Below are positions 23,892 through 34,853 of a stretch of 64,000 nt of DNA, in pieces. Under the pieces are notes generated by a model that was not told where the DNA came from, searched no databases, and worked only from the letters and a program-made list of their open reading frames with translations. The first letter of the stretch is position 1. The number at the start of each line of letters is the position of its first letter. The stretch is from JACVRU01 sp040902725 (GTDB taxonomy: Bacteria > Actinomycetota > Thermoleophilia > Gaiellales > Gaiellaceae): NCBI GenBank assembly GCA_040902725.1, contig JBBDWU010000047.1:1-64000 (forward strand). The letters run 5' to 3'. Made by a program: the position numbers and the translations under genes.

Positions 23892-24911
23892 TCAGCGCTC
23901 GGGGTTTCGCGCCTCCGCGTCGACCGGTGGCCCGTGGTGGCGGAGCGAGCCGGCGTGGGCGCGCGCCGAGGGGTCGCGGCGCGTCTTCACGATGCTTGCG
24001 ACCGTCACGATGCCCAGGACAGAGGCGATCACGACGAGCGACTGCAGCGTGGAGATCTCGGGTATGTCGTCCCAGTGCTTGTGCAGGTAGTGCAAGACGA
24101 GTTTTACGCCGATGAAGACGAGGATCGTCGCGAGGCCAGCCGAGAGGTAGACGAGACGGTCGAGAAGCCCTGAGACGAGGAAGTAGAGCGCGCGCAGCCC
24201 GAGCAGCGCGAAGGCGTTGGCTACGAAGACGATGTACGCCTCCTGCGTGATTCCGAAGATCGCGGGGATCGAGTCGAGTGCGAAGAGGACGTCCGTAGTG
24301 CCGATGGCGATCAGGACGAGTGCCATCGGGGTCAGCACGCGCCGCCCGTTCTCGCGGGAGACCAGGCGGCCGCCGTCGTAGCGGTCGCTGAACGGGAGCA
24401 GGCGGCGCGCAGCGGCGAGGACGACGTTGTCTTCGATGTTCGGGTCCTGGTCTCGGTGGCGGAAGAGCTGGATGCCTGTGACGACCAGCAGGAGCCCGAA
24501 GAGCAGGAACATGAACGAGAAGGCGGCCAGCAGCGCGGCGCCGAGGGCGATGAAGATCGCGCGGAGGACGAGGGCGGCGCTGATCCCGAACGTCAGCACG
24601 CGGTGCTGGTGCTCGAGGGGGACGGCGAACGTGGTCATGATGATCACGAACACGAACAGGTTGTCGACGGAGAGGCTCTTCTCGACCGCATAGCCGGCGA
24701 AGTACTCGGCCCCGTAGGTCCATCCGGAGACCAGGCCGAGCCCGACGCCGAATGCGAGTGCGAGCGCGACGTAGAGGATCGACCACGCCGCCGCCTCGCG
24801 AAAGGCGACCACATGCGGACGCCGAGCCGCCACCACCAGGTCGATCGTCAGAAGCGCCACGACCGCGAGCACGGTCGCCGCCCAGACAAGCAGCGAGACG
24901 TTCAGTTCCAC
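23892..24911 (-). CDS. TerC-family integral membrane protein
   Basis: A 339-residue protein with about nine transmembrane helices. The TerC/Alx signatures are visible: EKSLSVDNLFVFVIIMTTFAVP (conserved acidic/Asn pair in the membrane), and IGTTDVLFALDSIPAIFGITQEAYIVFVANAFALLGLRALYF. TerC/Alx proteins export manganese or other metals, often during metalation of secreted enzymes or under alkaline/tellurite stress. The C-terminal tail is hydrophilic. It lies 29 nt downstream of a universal stress protein gene in the same direction, likely one operon. The GTG start was chosen at the beginning of the first helix. Confidence 0.9.
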   Translation of the reverse strand: MELNVSLLVWAATVLAVVALLTIDLVVAARRPHVVAFREAAAWSILYVALALAFGVGLGLVSGWTYGAEYFAGYAVEKSLSVDNLFVFVIIMTTFAVPLEHQHRVLTFGISAALVLRAIFIALGAALLAAFSFMFLLFGLLLVVTGIQLFRHRDQDPNIEDNVVLAAARRLLPFSDRYDGGRLVSRENGRRVLTPMALVLIAIGTTDVLFALDSIPAIFGITQEAYIVFVANAFALLGLRALYFLVSGLLDRLVYLSAGLATILVFIGVKLVLHYLHKHWDDIPEISTLQSLVVIASVLGIVTVASIVKTRRDPSARAHAGSLRHHGPPVDAEARNPER

Positions 24912-24940
24912 TCCTTATGGATGTGTCTTGGAGCCAAGTG

Positions 24941-25708
24941 TTAGAGCTGAACGACTAGCGTCGAGCAGTGGGATCGGTGGGCCACACGTTCGCTGACGCT
25001 GCCGAGCGCCCGAACGCCGTGCAGGCCACGAGATCCGATCACCACTAGGTCGGCTCGACTCGAGCGATCGCGCAGTGCGCTGACCGGGTGTCCTCGATCC
25101 CATTCGCTGACGCGCTCAGTCCACGGACCTTCGGATCCGATCGGCTTCCCGCCGGTCGCAGCAAGCACGTGAACTTCTGATCCGAGTCTCCCTGCCAAGT
25201 CATCAGCGACCGACAGTGCGGCCAGCGAGTGCTCGGAGCCGTCCAACCCGACCAGAACCCGCTTCGGATGCCATCGTTGCCCCCATTGCGGTCGCGCGAA
25301 CAGCACGGAACGATCGGCATCGTGAAGCAGGGAGCTTGCAGTCTCGCCCGCCATCATTCCCAGGAAGCGGCTGCTGCTGGTCCCTCCCAGCGCAATCAGC
25401 GTGGCGTTGTACTCGGCGCACACGTGTCGTAGGACGCCTTTCGCGCTGCCCCGTACCACTTTCGTCGTGCAGTTCGGTCGGTCACCCAGGATCTCGATCG
25501 CTTTCTCGCGCGCACGCTCGGCGTCTTCAGCGAATTGAGCTTGGTAGCGCTTCATCTCGAAGCCAGCGCGTCCAGTGCCGCTCATGTCGAGCGCCGTGAC
25601 GCCCAGCACTGAAGCGCCGGGCGGGACCAACGCAAGTGTCTGATGAAGCGCTTCGAAGCCGAAGTCAGTTCCGTCGATACCTACGACAACCCGATCGAAT
25701 ACGGTCAT
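24941..25708 (-). CDS. Tandem universal stress protein
   Basis: A 255-residue protein made of two UspA domains. Domain 1 begins FDRVVVGIDGTDFGFEAL and ends with GTSSSRFLGMMAGETASSLLHDADRSVLFARP. Domain 2 begins KRVLVGLDGSEHSLAAL and ends GSRGLHGVRALGSVSERVAHRSHCSTLVV. Only domain 2 keeps a good G-x2-G-x9-G-S/T ATP-binding pattern; in domain 1 it is altered. The start is at ATG 25708, since the upstream extension is not protein-like. Tandem-domain Usps are typical of actinobacterial hypoxia or dormancy responses. It is followed by terC. Confidence 0.88.
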   Translation of the reverse strand: MTVFDRVVVGIDGTDFGFEALHQTLALVPPGASVLGVTALDMSGTGRAGFEMKRYQAQFAEDAERAREKAIEILGDRPNCTTKVVRGSAKGVLRHVCAEYNATLIALGGTSSSRFLGMMAGETASSLLHDADRSVLFARPQWGQRWHPKRVLVGLDGSEHSLAALSVADDLAGRLGSEVHVLAATGGKPIGSEGPWTERVSEWDRGHPVSALRDRSSRADLVVIGSRGLHGVRALGSVSERVAHRSHCSTLVVQL

Positions 25709-26016
25709 GGCTCGATCATCGCACGCTTGCAGTCGCGATGAATCCGGGCCGACGCGGAACCACCTAGGTACTTTCCACCAGCCGAGGGGGACGTCGGTTG
25801 GGACATTCCCGATCACTGGTTTTGGCCGCGGTTCTGGCCCCATGACCTACTGTGTCTGGCGGAGTTCAGGCGCGTTCGAGACAGGCCGCTATGCCACGGC
25901 CGCCGGCTCTCTCGATGCCACCGCGATCTCCGTGACAGGAACCGCAAAGCGCTTCGCCGTCCGCTCGACCACGCCCTTGTGAAGCCAGTGCACCTGCTCG
26001 GGCTCCACGCGCGGAT
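25709..26016. promoter_or_regulatory. 308-bp intergenic region with palindrome and direct repeats
   Basis: The gap upstream of the stress protein gene has no supportable gene. It holds an inverted repeat GGGA-CAT-TCCC (25800-25810) and two 10-bp direct repeats GGTTTTGGCC (25818-25827) and GGTTCTGGCC (25830-25839) spaced 12 bp apart. All lie 90-130 bp upstream of the usp start, a sensible place for an operator. A short minus-strand reading (25889-26016) looks faintly protein-like but has no convincing start. Confidence 0.4.
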
Positions 26017-28685
<2,669 letters not shown>

Positions 28686-28689
<4 letters not shown>

Positions 28690-29498
28690 CGCGGCTGCGT
28701 GGACGGACGCACGACGAGCACCGAACTGCGCGCGCCGTAGACGACCCGCTCGCCGACACGACCGAGCTTGGCCGCCCCGTGCGCGCCGCGGTGGCCGATC
28801 ACCACGAGGTCGCACGCGGAGGCGTTTGCCGCAAGCGCCGCCGGCGGATCGCGAGGGTCGATCAGCGCATCAGCGTTCTCCGGCCCGTAGACGGACTCGT
28901 CGAGCGGCTTGCCACCGACCGCGATCACGACCCGCACCTCCGCTCCCAGCCGCTCACCGAGCGCCTGCGCAACCCGCTTCGAGAACGCGGCCTCGGGGGA
29001 GCCGTCGACGCCGACCACGATGACCTTCGGCTTCGTCACGCCCCAGCCGGGCCGCGAGATGAGCACCGAGCACGGCGCCTCGCGCAGCACCGCCGCGTCG
29101 AGAGTGCCGAACAGCTTGGCCGTCCTCCGCCCGTGCGGGTGCAAACCGACCGCGACAAGCGTCGCCTGCACGGTCGCCGCCTCCGCCAGGAGGGCGTCGC
29201 GCGCACGTCCCGCGACAAAACGGACGCTCGTCGGCTCGAGCAGGTTCTTCGCGTGTTCCAACGCGACAGCAGTCGCGGCCTCGGCCGCGTCCGCCGCAAA
29301 GACGGCCGCGGCCCCCGCCTGCGCCGCGGGCGCGCGCTCGACGACGCCAAGGAGCTCGAGCTCGCCGCCCGGGGCGACAAGACACTTCGCCTGCGCGGCT
29401 GCGACCAGGCTCTCAGGCGTCTCGTCCACCTCGACGAGGACTCGATCGAAGACGTCAACGCGCTCCGCCGACAGCGCTGGTTCCAACGGGGTGCTCAT
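28686..29498 (-). CDS. Second tandem universal stress protein
   Basis: A 270-residue protein with two UspA-like domains. Domain 1 (FDRVLVEVDETPESLVAA) is degenerate. Domain 2 is better kept (KVIVVGVDGSPEAAFSKRVAQALG and GHRGAHGAAKLGRVGERVVYGARSSVLVVRP), with the nucleotide loop G-x2-G-x9-G partly intact. It is translationally coupled to the P-type ATPase downstream, so the pair is probably co-regulated and the Usp may sense nucleotide state for the pump; the latter is speculation. Confidence 0.85.
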
Positions 29499-29652
29499 CG
29501 TCCAACCTCCGGGGTCGTCGACACTGCAGCGCAGGTCTCTCCAGTCCGGCTACGGACCGCCCCCGCCGGGCACGAAGGCCGGGCAATGACGACGAGGGCG
29601 CGAGGGATACTCCCCTACCGACACCAACCTACCAAAGCCCGGTAAGCCAGCG

Positions 29653-30222
29653 ATGAGAGTCCGATACTCGCTTGTGCGCCGGGGCTCGAGCTGGAAGGCC
29701 CAAGCAGCGTCGATCAAGAGCCGCGGGTCGTCTGCCGGATCGAGTTCGCGCCCTGTAATCGGGTCTCGCATCGAATGCAGAACGAGCGCGAATGGCGCTT
29801 CTATCGACTGCACCGTCCAGGCGCCGGTGGACTACTTCGTCGCGTGCGCGTCGACGTTCCTGTGGCCTCACGCGAAGACCGGCCGTGCACGCTGGGTCGC
29901 CGTACCCGAGCCGCTGTTCCAGGCTGTCCTCGAGCTTCTTCCTCGGGACGACCGCGTGAGCGTGGCCCGTGTCTTCCTGGGTTTCACCGCGGACCGTCTG
30001 CGAACCGCCATCGCGCGCGCCTGCACCGCCGCTGGCGTCCCGGCGTTCTCGCCTCACGACCTCCGGCACCGACGGATCTCCCTCTTGCATCTGGGCGGTG
30101 TGCCGTGGGCCCGGATCGGCGAACACGTCGGCCAGCGCAACCTCGCCGTGACGGCGAACACGTACACGCACGTGCTGGTGGACGAGAGCGAGATCGACTA
30201 TGCGGCGTTGACGGCGCGCTGA
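29653..30222 (+). pseudogene. Tyrosine recombinase remnant (C-terminal half)
   Basis: From about residue 59 on this reads as the catalytic half of a phage-type integrase: the beta-hairpin lysine in AKTGRARWVAVPEPL, box II HDLRHRRISLLHLGGV (residues 135-150), and the nucleophile tyrosine at 171 in NTYTHVL. The N-terminal DNA-binding part and box I arginine are absent. The first ~58 residues have no similarity to an integrase. The usual box III histidine is Gln161. It is therefore most likely a truncated, inactive gene, and explains how the island arrived. Its 3' end lies 7 nt from the convergent doc gene. Confidence 0.75.
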
Positions 30223-30229
30223 AGCTGCC

Positions 30230-30622
30230 CTACGAGCAGCGCGCCGCGATCCACTCGCGGAAGTCCGCTTGGCTCAGTTCGCTGCTCGCAACGCCGCGAA
30301 TCACCTGATCGGTCTCGTCCGGATCGCCGGGTGCGGGCACCCACGGTCGGCCGTTGCGCTCGATGAACTCGACTGTCGCGAGAAACGCACATCGCTTGTT
30401 GCCGTCGGGGAGAGGGTGGTTCTTGACGAGATGCCAGCAAAGGACGGCAGCCTTGGTCTCAAAATCCGGATATGCCTCGACGCCACCGAAGCCGGCCTTC
30501 GGTGCCGCAAGCGCGGACTGGGCAAGCCCAATCCGATCGAACTTCGTGATCGCCTCGGCGGGAACTCCGAGCACGCTCTCCGCGATGAGGAGGTAGTCAG
30601 CGAACTCGAGGTAGGTGATCAA
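30230..30622 (-). CDS. doc: Doc-type (Fic fold) toxin
   Basis: A 130-residue death-on-curing protein. The Fic/Doc active site is NHPLPDGNKRCAFLATVEFIERNG; the catalytic His and the GNKR anion hole are intact, while the usual Phe after H-P is Leu. Doc proteins phosphorylate EF-Tu and block translation until the antitoxin binds. It overlaps the upstream antitoxin gene by 4 bases, the usual toxin-antitoxin layout. Confidence 0.88.
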   Translation of the reverse strand: MITYLEFADYLLIAESVLGVPAEAITKFDRIGLAQSALAAPKAGFGGVEAYPDFETKAAVLCWHLVKNHPLPDGNKRCAFLATVEFIERNGRPWVPAPGDPDETDQVIRGVASSELSQADFREWIAARCS

Positions 30623-30843
30623 CGAGCGAGGCGCTCGAGGATCTCCCTGTTCCGCTCGATGCTTGCGCGCAGCCGCTCGCGGAACTCCACGTCATGACGG
30701 CGAGCCTCGATGTGAGCGGCGATGGCACGGCGGATCTCCTCGTTGATCGAGACTTCGTCAACGCCGGCGACTGCCTCGAGCGCCTCGGCCTGTTCGACCG
30801 GCAGCCTCAGCGTGAGCGCCTTGGTGGTCTTGGACTCCTTCAT
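30619..30843 (-). CDS. Ribbon-helix-helix antitoxin for Doc
   Basis: A 74-residue protein with an N-terminal ribbon-helix-helix pattern (TKALTLRLPVEQAEALEAVAGVDEVSINEEIRRAIAAHIE). A charged helical C-terminus (VEFRERLRASIERNREILERLAR) follows and would occupy the toxin. The start at ATG 30843 is chosen because the operator lies directly before it and the longer reading crosses that operator. It is not a classical Phd sequence but fills the same position. Confidence 0.82.
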   Translation of the reverse strand: MKESKTTKALTLRLPVEQAEALEAVAGVDEVSINEEIRRAIAAHIEARRHDVEFRERLRASIERNREILERLAR

Positions 30844-30844
30844 T

Positions 30845-30866
30845 GGTATCACGATACCGATATACC
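30845..30866. promoter_or_regulatory. Palindromic operator of toxin-antitoxin operon
   Basis: GGTAT (30845-30849) faces ATACC (30854-30858), and a third ATACC half-site lies at 30862-30866, all within 25 bp of the antitoxin ATG. Spaced half-sites of this kind are the usual target of ribbon-helix-helix antitoxins and imply autorepression. Confidence 0.6.
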
Positions 30867-30983
30867 ACGATTCGCGCAAGGGCCAGCGTCTAAAACAACG
30901 AGTTGTCCCGCCTTCATCGGCGCCGCACCGCACGGTTCAGACAACCCGATTTCGGGCTCATGCGCGTCGAGTGAGCCCAAGTC

Positions 30984-31007
30984 GTGCATACCCCGGTGAT
31001 ACCGCGG
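30984..31007 (+). repeat. Right 24-bp direct repeat, possible attR
   Basis: Matches 23499-23522 at 22 of 24 bases in the same orientation. It lies 140 bp outside the antitoxin gene, in a 286-bp gap with no supportable gene that separates the island from the GNAT and tlyA genes. Confidence 0.5.
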
Positions 31008-31129
31008 GAGTCAAAAACTCTCGATTTACAGGGTTGTTCGAATCCCGTATGGAAGTGGCAGTTGGTCGGCCGCCACCGTCCGGAGAGCGTTCGTCTCATA
31101 ACGCCAAGGGACTAAGGGCCCCCAGTGGT

Positions 31130-31633
31130 CTAGTCGACCTCGGACGCGAGCAGATCCATCAGCAGCCCGTCGTGCCGGACGCCGTCCGGGTCCTCCCAGT
31201 ACTCGCGCATGACGCCGACCGGCCGGAAGCCCGCCTTCTCGTAGGCGCGCACGGCCGCGGGGTTCTCGACGGCAGGGTCGATGGTCAGCCGCCGGTGGCC
31301 GCGCTCCCGCACCAGCCAGCGCGCGAGCGTTCGGACGGCGTCGGTGCCGATCCCGCGCCCGTGGACCTCCGCCGAGAGGAAGATGTCGAGGCCGGCGCTC
31401 CGATACTCGGGGTGGTCCTCCTCGTGGTATTGGATCAGCCCCACGACCTCGCCCTCCAGCACCACGGCGAGCGCCGTCGACTCGTCGCGGCCCTCGGCCT
31501 TCGCCGCCAGCTTCTCCTCCGTGACGCTCGTCCACCAGCGCGCCACCTCCGGCTGCCGCCCGATCTCGACCAGCCGGGGCACGTCCCCGGCGGCGAGCGG
31601 CCGGAGCATGACCGATTCTCCGCGCACTTCCAC
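31130..31633 (-). CDS. GNAT acetyltransferase, AAC(6')-like
   Basis: A ~167-residue N-acetyltransferase fold. It starts VMLRPLAAGDVPRLVEIGRQPEVARWW. The pyrophosphate-binding loop is VHGRGIGTDAVRTLARWLVRERGHRRL (motif A, R-G-I-G-T). DPAVENPAAVRAYEKAGFRPVGVMREY is the C-terminal part typical of RimJ/AAC(6') relatives. The substrate is unknown; resemblance to aminoglycoside acetyltransferases is structural and does not prove resistance. The GTG at 31633 is preferred because a TACAAG hexamer lies 6 nt before it and the gene is divergent from tlyA. It could be a host gene rather than part of the island, as it lies outside the right repeat. Confidence 0.82.
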   Translation of the reverse strand: MEVRGESVMLRPLAAGDVPRLVEIGRQPEVARWWTSVTEEKLAAKAEGRDESTALAVVLEGEVVGLIQYHEEDHPEYRSAGLDIFLSAEVHGRGIGTDAVRTLARWLVRERGHRRLTIDPAVENPAAVRAYEKAGFRPVGVMREYWEDPDGVRHDGLLMDLLASEVD

Positions 31634-31659
31634 GACGCTCTTGTAACACCCACCGGCAC

Positions 31660-31665
31660 TACGCT
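31660..31665 (+). promoter_or_regulatory. -10 hexamer of leaderless tlyA promoter
   Basis: TACGCT ends exactly 6 nt before the tlyA GTG, in the short region shared with the divergent GNAT gene. Confidence 0.45.
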
Positions 31666-31671
31666 TCATTC

Positions 31672-32433
31672 GTGAAGAAGCGCGCGGACGTCCTGCTCGT
31701 CGAGCGCGGCCTTGCCGAGAGCCGGTCCCAGGCTCAGGCGCTCATCCTCGCCGGACGCGTCCGCGGCGTCGACAAGCCGGGCCGGGAGCTGGACGCCGGG
31801 GTCGAGCTCGACGTCGAGCGGCCGCCGCCCTACGTCTCGCGGGGCGGCGAGAAGCTCGCCCACGGGCTCGACTCGCTCGGTGTCGACCCGCGCGGGCGGG
31901 ACTGCCTGGACATCGGCGCTTCGACGGGCGGGTTCACGGACGTGCTGCTCCAGCGCGGCGCGGCGCGGGTGATCGCGCTCGACGTGGGCTACGGCCAGCT
32001 GCACGAGAAGGTGCGGGCCGACCCGCGCGTGACCGTGCTCGAGCGGACGAACGCGCGCGGGCTCGAGCAGCTGCCGTTCGCCCCCGAGCTCGTGACCTGC
32101 GACGTCTCTTTCATCTCCGTGCGGACGGCGCTGCCGCCCGCGCTCCGCCTGGCGAAGCCGGGTTGGGAGGCCGTCGTCCTGGTCAAGCCGCAGTTCGAGG
32201 CCGGGCGCGCGGAGGCGAAGGGCGGCGTCGTGCGGGATCCCGAGGTGCACCGCCGCGTGCTGCGCCAGACCGCGGAGGCCGCGCTCGGCTGGGGTGCCCG
32301 CCCCGCCGGGGTCGTAGACTCGGGGCTCAAGGGCCCAAAGGGAAACCGCGAGTTCTTCCTTCACCTCGTCAACGACGACCAGCCCGAGCTCCCCGATGAC
32401 CTCGATGCCTGGATCGACCGTGCCGTCGACTAG
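31672..32433 (+). CDS. tlyA: TlyA 2'-O-rRNA methyltransferase
   Basis: A 253-residue protein with an N-terminal S4 RNA-binding domain (RADVLLVERGLAESRSQAQALILAGRV) and an FtsJ-like Rossmann methyltransferase (CLDIGASTGGFTDVLLQRGA, LDVGYGQL, TCDVSFISVRTALPP, LVKPQFEAGR). Mycobacterial TlyA methylates 16S C1409 and 23S C1920 and sets capreomycin sensitivity. It heads tlyA-nadK-recN-steA-steB-pyrG, the order of Rv1694-Rv1699. GTG start with a 6-nt-spaced hexamer. Confidence 0.94.
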   Translation: MKKRADVLLVERGLAESRSQAQALILAGRVRGVDKPGRELDAGVELDVERPPPYVSRGGEKLAHGLDSLGVDPRGRDCLDIGASTGGFTDVLLQRGAARVIALDVGYGQLHEKVRADPRVTVLERTNARGLEQLPFAPELVTCDVSFISVRTALPPALRLAKPGWEAVVLVKPQFEAGRAEAKGGVVRDPEVHRRVLRQTAEAALGWGARPAGVVDSGLKGPKGNREFFLHLVNDDQPELPDDLDAWIDRAVD

Positions 32434-33259
32434 AGCCGTCACGCGGGCGGCCGTGATGACGCACGGCCGCGCCGATCGGATCGGACCGGCGCTCGAGCGG
32501 CTCGAGGCGCTGGCGGAGCGGCTCGGCGTGGAGCTGCTCCTCGCGCCGGAGGAGCTCGAGAAGCACGGGCGCGAGGACGGCGACGGCCCGCTGGACAAGG
32601 CCGACCTCGCCGTCGTGCTGGGCGGCGACGGGACGATGCTGCGCGCTCTCAACCGCTTCCTCGGCACGGAGGTTGCCGTGATCGGCGTCAACTTCGGCCG
32701 CGTCGGCTTCCTCTCCGCGATGGGCGAGGACGAGCTGGAGGCCGGCCTCGAGCGGGCGTTCGCGGGCGACTACTCGGTGATCGAGCTCTCGACCCTCGGC
32801 TGCGCCCTGGACGGGGAGGAGCGTTTCGCCGTCAACGACGTCGTCGCCCACAGCTCGACCGTGGGGCGCATGGTCGAGATCTCGTGGGCCGTGGCCGGCG
32901 AGGAGCTCGGCCGCCTCGCGTGCGACGGCGTCGTGTGCTGCACGCCGGTCGGCTCGACGGCCTACAACCTGTCCGCCGGCGGGCCTGTGCTGGTGTGGGG
33001 CCTCGACGCGCTCGCGGTCACCTTCGTCGCGCCGCACTCGCTGCAGGCGCGCCCGCTGGTCGTGCCGCGCGGCCAGGAGATAGTCGTGCGCAACCTGACC
33101 CCGGACGTCGGGCTCTCCGTCACGCTCGACGGCCATGTATTCGACGAGCTGACGACCGGCGGCGAAATGCGGATCCGGCTCGACGACCGGCACGCGCGGC
33201 TGGCCACGCTGGCCGAGCGCTCGTTCTTCCGTAGGTATCGAGAGACCTTTGCTCCGTAG
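32420..33259 (+). CDS. nadK: NAD kinase
   Basis: A ~279-residue kinase making NADP. It shows VLGGDGTMLRALNRF (GGDG diphosphate loop), GVNFGRVGFLS, the NDVVAH motif and CTPVGSTAYNLSAGGPV. The start is uncertain: GTG 32420 overlaps tlyA by 14 bases. ATG 32396 and GTG 32453 are alternatives, the last giving the shortest plausible N-terminus. The 3' end overlaps recN by 11 bases. Confidence 0.93.
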   Translation: MPSTRAVTRAAVMTHGRADRIGPALERLEALAERLGVELLLAPEELEKHGREDGDGPLDKADLAVVLGGDGTMLRALNRFLGTEVAVIGVNFGRVGFLSAMGEDELEAGLERAFAGDYSVIELSTLGCALDGEERFAVNDVVAHSSTVGRMVEISWAVAGEELGRLACDGVVCCTPVGSTAYNLSAGGPVLVWGLDALAVTFVAPHSLQARPLVVPRGQEIVVRNLTPDVGLSVTLDGHVFDELTTGGEMRIRLDDRHARLATLAERSFFRRYRETFAP

Positions 33260-34853
33260 GTTGAGGATCGAGAACCTGGTGCTGATCCGGGAGGCGGAGC
33301 TCGAGCTCGCGCCCGGCCTCAACGCGATCACCGGCGAGACGGGCGCGGGGAAGACGATCCTGGCGCAGGCCGTCGGGCTGCTGCTGGGCGCCAAGGGCGA
33401 CGCCGCCTATCTGGGCCCCGGCGCCGACGAGGCCTATGTCGAGGCCGAGCTCGACCTGCCGCCGGGCCTGCTGGACGAGGAGGGGCTGGAGGCGCTGGCC
33501 GAGCTGCGGCCGGCCGACGAGGAGGGGCTGGTGATCGCGCGCCGCGTCTTTGCCGACGGGCGGACGCGCGCCTACGCATGGGGGAGGGCCGCCGCGCGCG
33601 AGGACCTGGCGGCCGTCGGGGAGAGGCTGATCGCGATGTCGGGCCAGTTCGAGCAGCGCCGCCTGGCCCGGCCCGCGTACCAGCTCGACGTCCTCGACGG
33701 CTTCACCGGCGAGGAGCAGTTGCGCCGCCGCGCCGAGCTGCGCGGCGCCTGGAGCGGCCTGCAGGCCGCCCGGCGACGCCTGGAAGGGGCCGCGGAGGCC
33801 GCCGAGCGGCTCGAGGAGCTGCGCGCCTTGGTCGAGGACACCGAGGGCATGGAGCCGGGAACCGAGGACGAGCTCCTGGTCGAGCGGGAGCGCCTGCGCC
33901 ACTCGGCGGAGATCGCGGAGGGCACGTCGGCCGCCGCGGAGGCGATCCAGCCCGACGACGGGGAGGGGGCCGCGGGGCTCGCGGCGCTGGCCGCCCGCGC
34001 GCTCGCGCCGGTCGAGTCGCTCGCGCCTGACCTCGCGCGCGCGGCCGAGGAGTTGCGCGACGCCGAGCTGCGGCTGCGCGAGACAGCGGGCGGGTTGCGC
34101 GCGTTCCTCTCCGGGCTCGACGCCGAGCCGGGCCGCCTGGAGGAGCTCGAGGGCGAGCTCGAGCGCATCGCCGAGGCCAAGCGCCGCTTCCGTTGCGCCA
34201 CCTACGAGGAGCTGCTGCGCCGAGCCGAGGACGCGCGCGCCGAGCTGGGCGAGGGCACCGACCCGGCCGCAGCGGCGCGGCAGGCCGTGGCCGAGGCCGA
34301 GGCCCACGTCGAAGCGCTCTCCGCCGGGCTCCGCGCGGCCCGCCAGGCCGCCGCCGAGCCCTTCGCGGCCGCGGTGGCCGAGGAACTGCGGGACATCGGC
34401 ATGGGGGAGGGAGAGTTCGTCTGCGAGCTCGACGAGCGGGAGGCCTCCGCGACCGGCGCGGATGCGGTCCGCTTCCTGATCCGGCCGAACCCGGGCCTGC
34501 CGCTCGCACCGGTCGCGGAGACCGCGTCCGGCGGCGAGCTCTCGCGCATCGCGCTCGCGATCGCGGCCGTCGCCGGTGGTGAGACACTCGTCTTCGACGA
34601 GCTCGACGCGGGCATCGGCGGCCGCACGGCGAACGCCGTCGGCCAGGCGCTCGCGCGGCTCGCGGAGCGCGCCCAGGTCGTCACGATCACGCACCTGCCC
34701 CAGATCGCGAGCCTCGCCGACCGGCACTTCCGTGTCGAGAAGATCCCCGGCGACCCGACCCGCACCCACATCGAGACGCTCGACGACGAGTCCCGCAAGG
34801 AGGAGATCGAGCGCATGCTCGGCGGCGACGAGTTCCTCCAGACGGTGCGATGA
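33249..34853 (+). CDS. recN: DNA repair protein RecN
   Basis: A 534-residue SMC-like ATPase for double-strand break repair. Walker A GETGAGKT is at residues 29-36. Two Ala/Glu/Arg-rich coiled-coil arms flank a short hinge (about 150-360). The signature and Walker B are TASGGELSRIALAI and TLVFDELDAGIGGRTANAV, and ITHLPQIASLADRHFRVEK is the D/H-loop. TTG start inside nadK; the ATG of steA overlaps its stop. Confidence 0.95.
   Translation: MLRRLRIENLVLIREAELELAPGLNAITGETGAGKTILAQAVGLLLGAKGDAAYLGPGADEAYVEAELDLPPGLLDEEGLEALAELRPADEEGLVIARRVFADGRTRAYAWGRAAAREDLAAVGERLIAMSGQFEQRRLARPAYQLDVLDGFTGEEQLRRRAELRGAWSGLQAARRRLEGAAEAAERLEELRALVEDTEGMEPGTEDELLVERERLRHSAEIAEGTSAAAEAIQPDDGEGAAGLAALAARALAPVESLAPDLARAAEELRDAELRLRETAGGLRAFLSGLDAEPGRLEELEGELERIAEAKRRFRCATYEELLRRAEDARAELGEGTDPAAAARQAVAEAEAHVEALSAGLRAARQAAAEPFAAAVAEELRDIGMGEGEFVCELDEREASATGADAVRFLIRPNPGLPLAPVAETASGGELSRIALAIAAVAGGETLVFDELDAGIGGRTANAVGQALARLAERAQVVTITHLPQIASLADRHFRVEKIPGDPTRTHIETLDDESRKEEIERMLGGDEFLQTVR

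Noticed and set aside
25798..25812. DosR/DevR box upstream of the stress protein gene
   Set aside because: The palindrome GGGA-CAT-TCCC is 3 bp shorter than the DosR consensus core; kept only as an unknown palindrome.
25889..26016. C-terminal protein-like stretch after the P-type ATPase stop on the minus strand
   Set aside because: Only ~40 codons, no start with ribosome site or hexamer, and its upstream frame is the shadow of the ATPase.
29550..29813. Minus-strand 87-codon reading over the integrase remnant
   Set aside because: Partly protein-like (MRDPITGRELDPADDPRLL) but has no start signal and no neighbour context; not enough to call a gene.
31018..31055. tRNA-like T-arm (GTTCGAATCCC) near the right island end
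   Set aside because: The five-base T-stem does not pair and no acceptor or anticodon arm fits on either strand, so at most a remnant.
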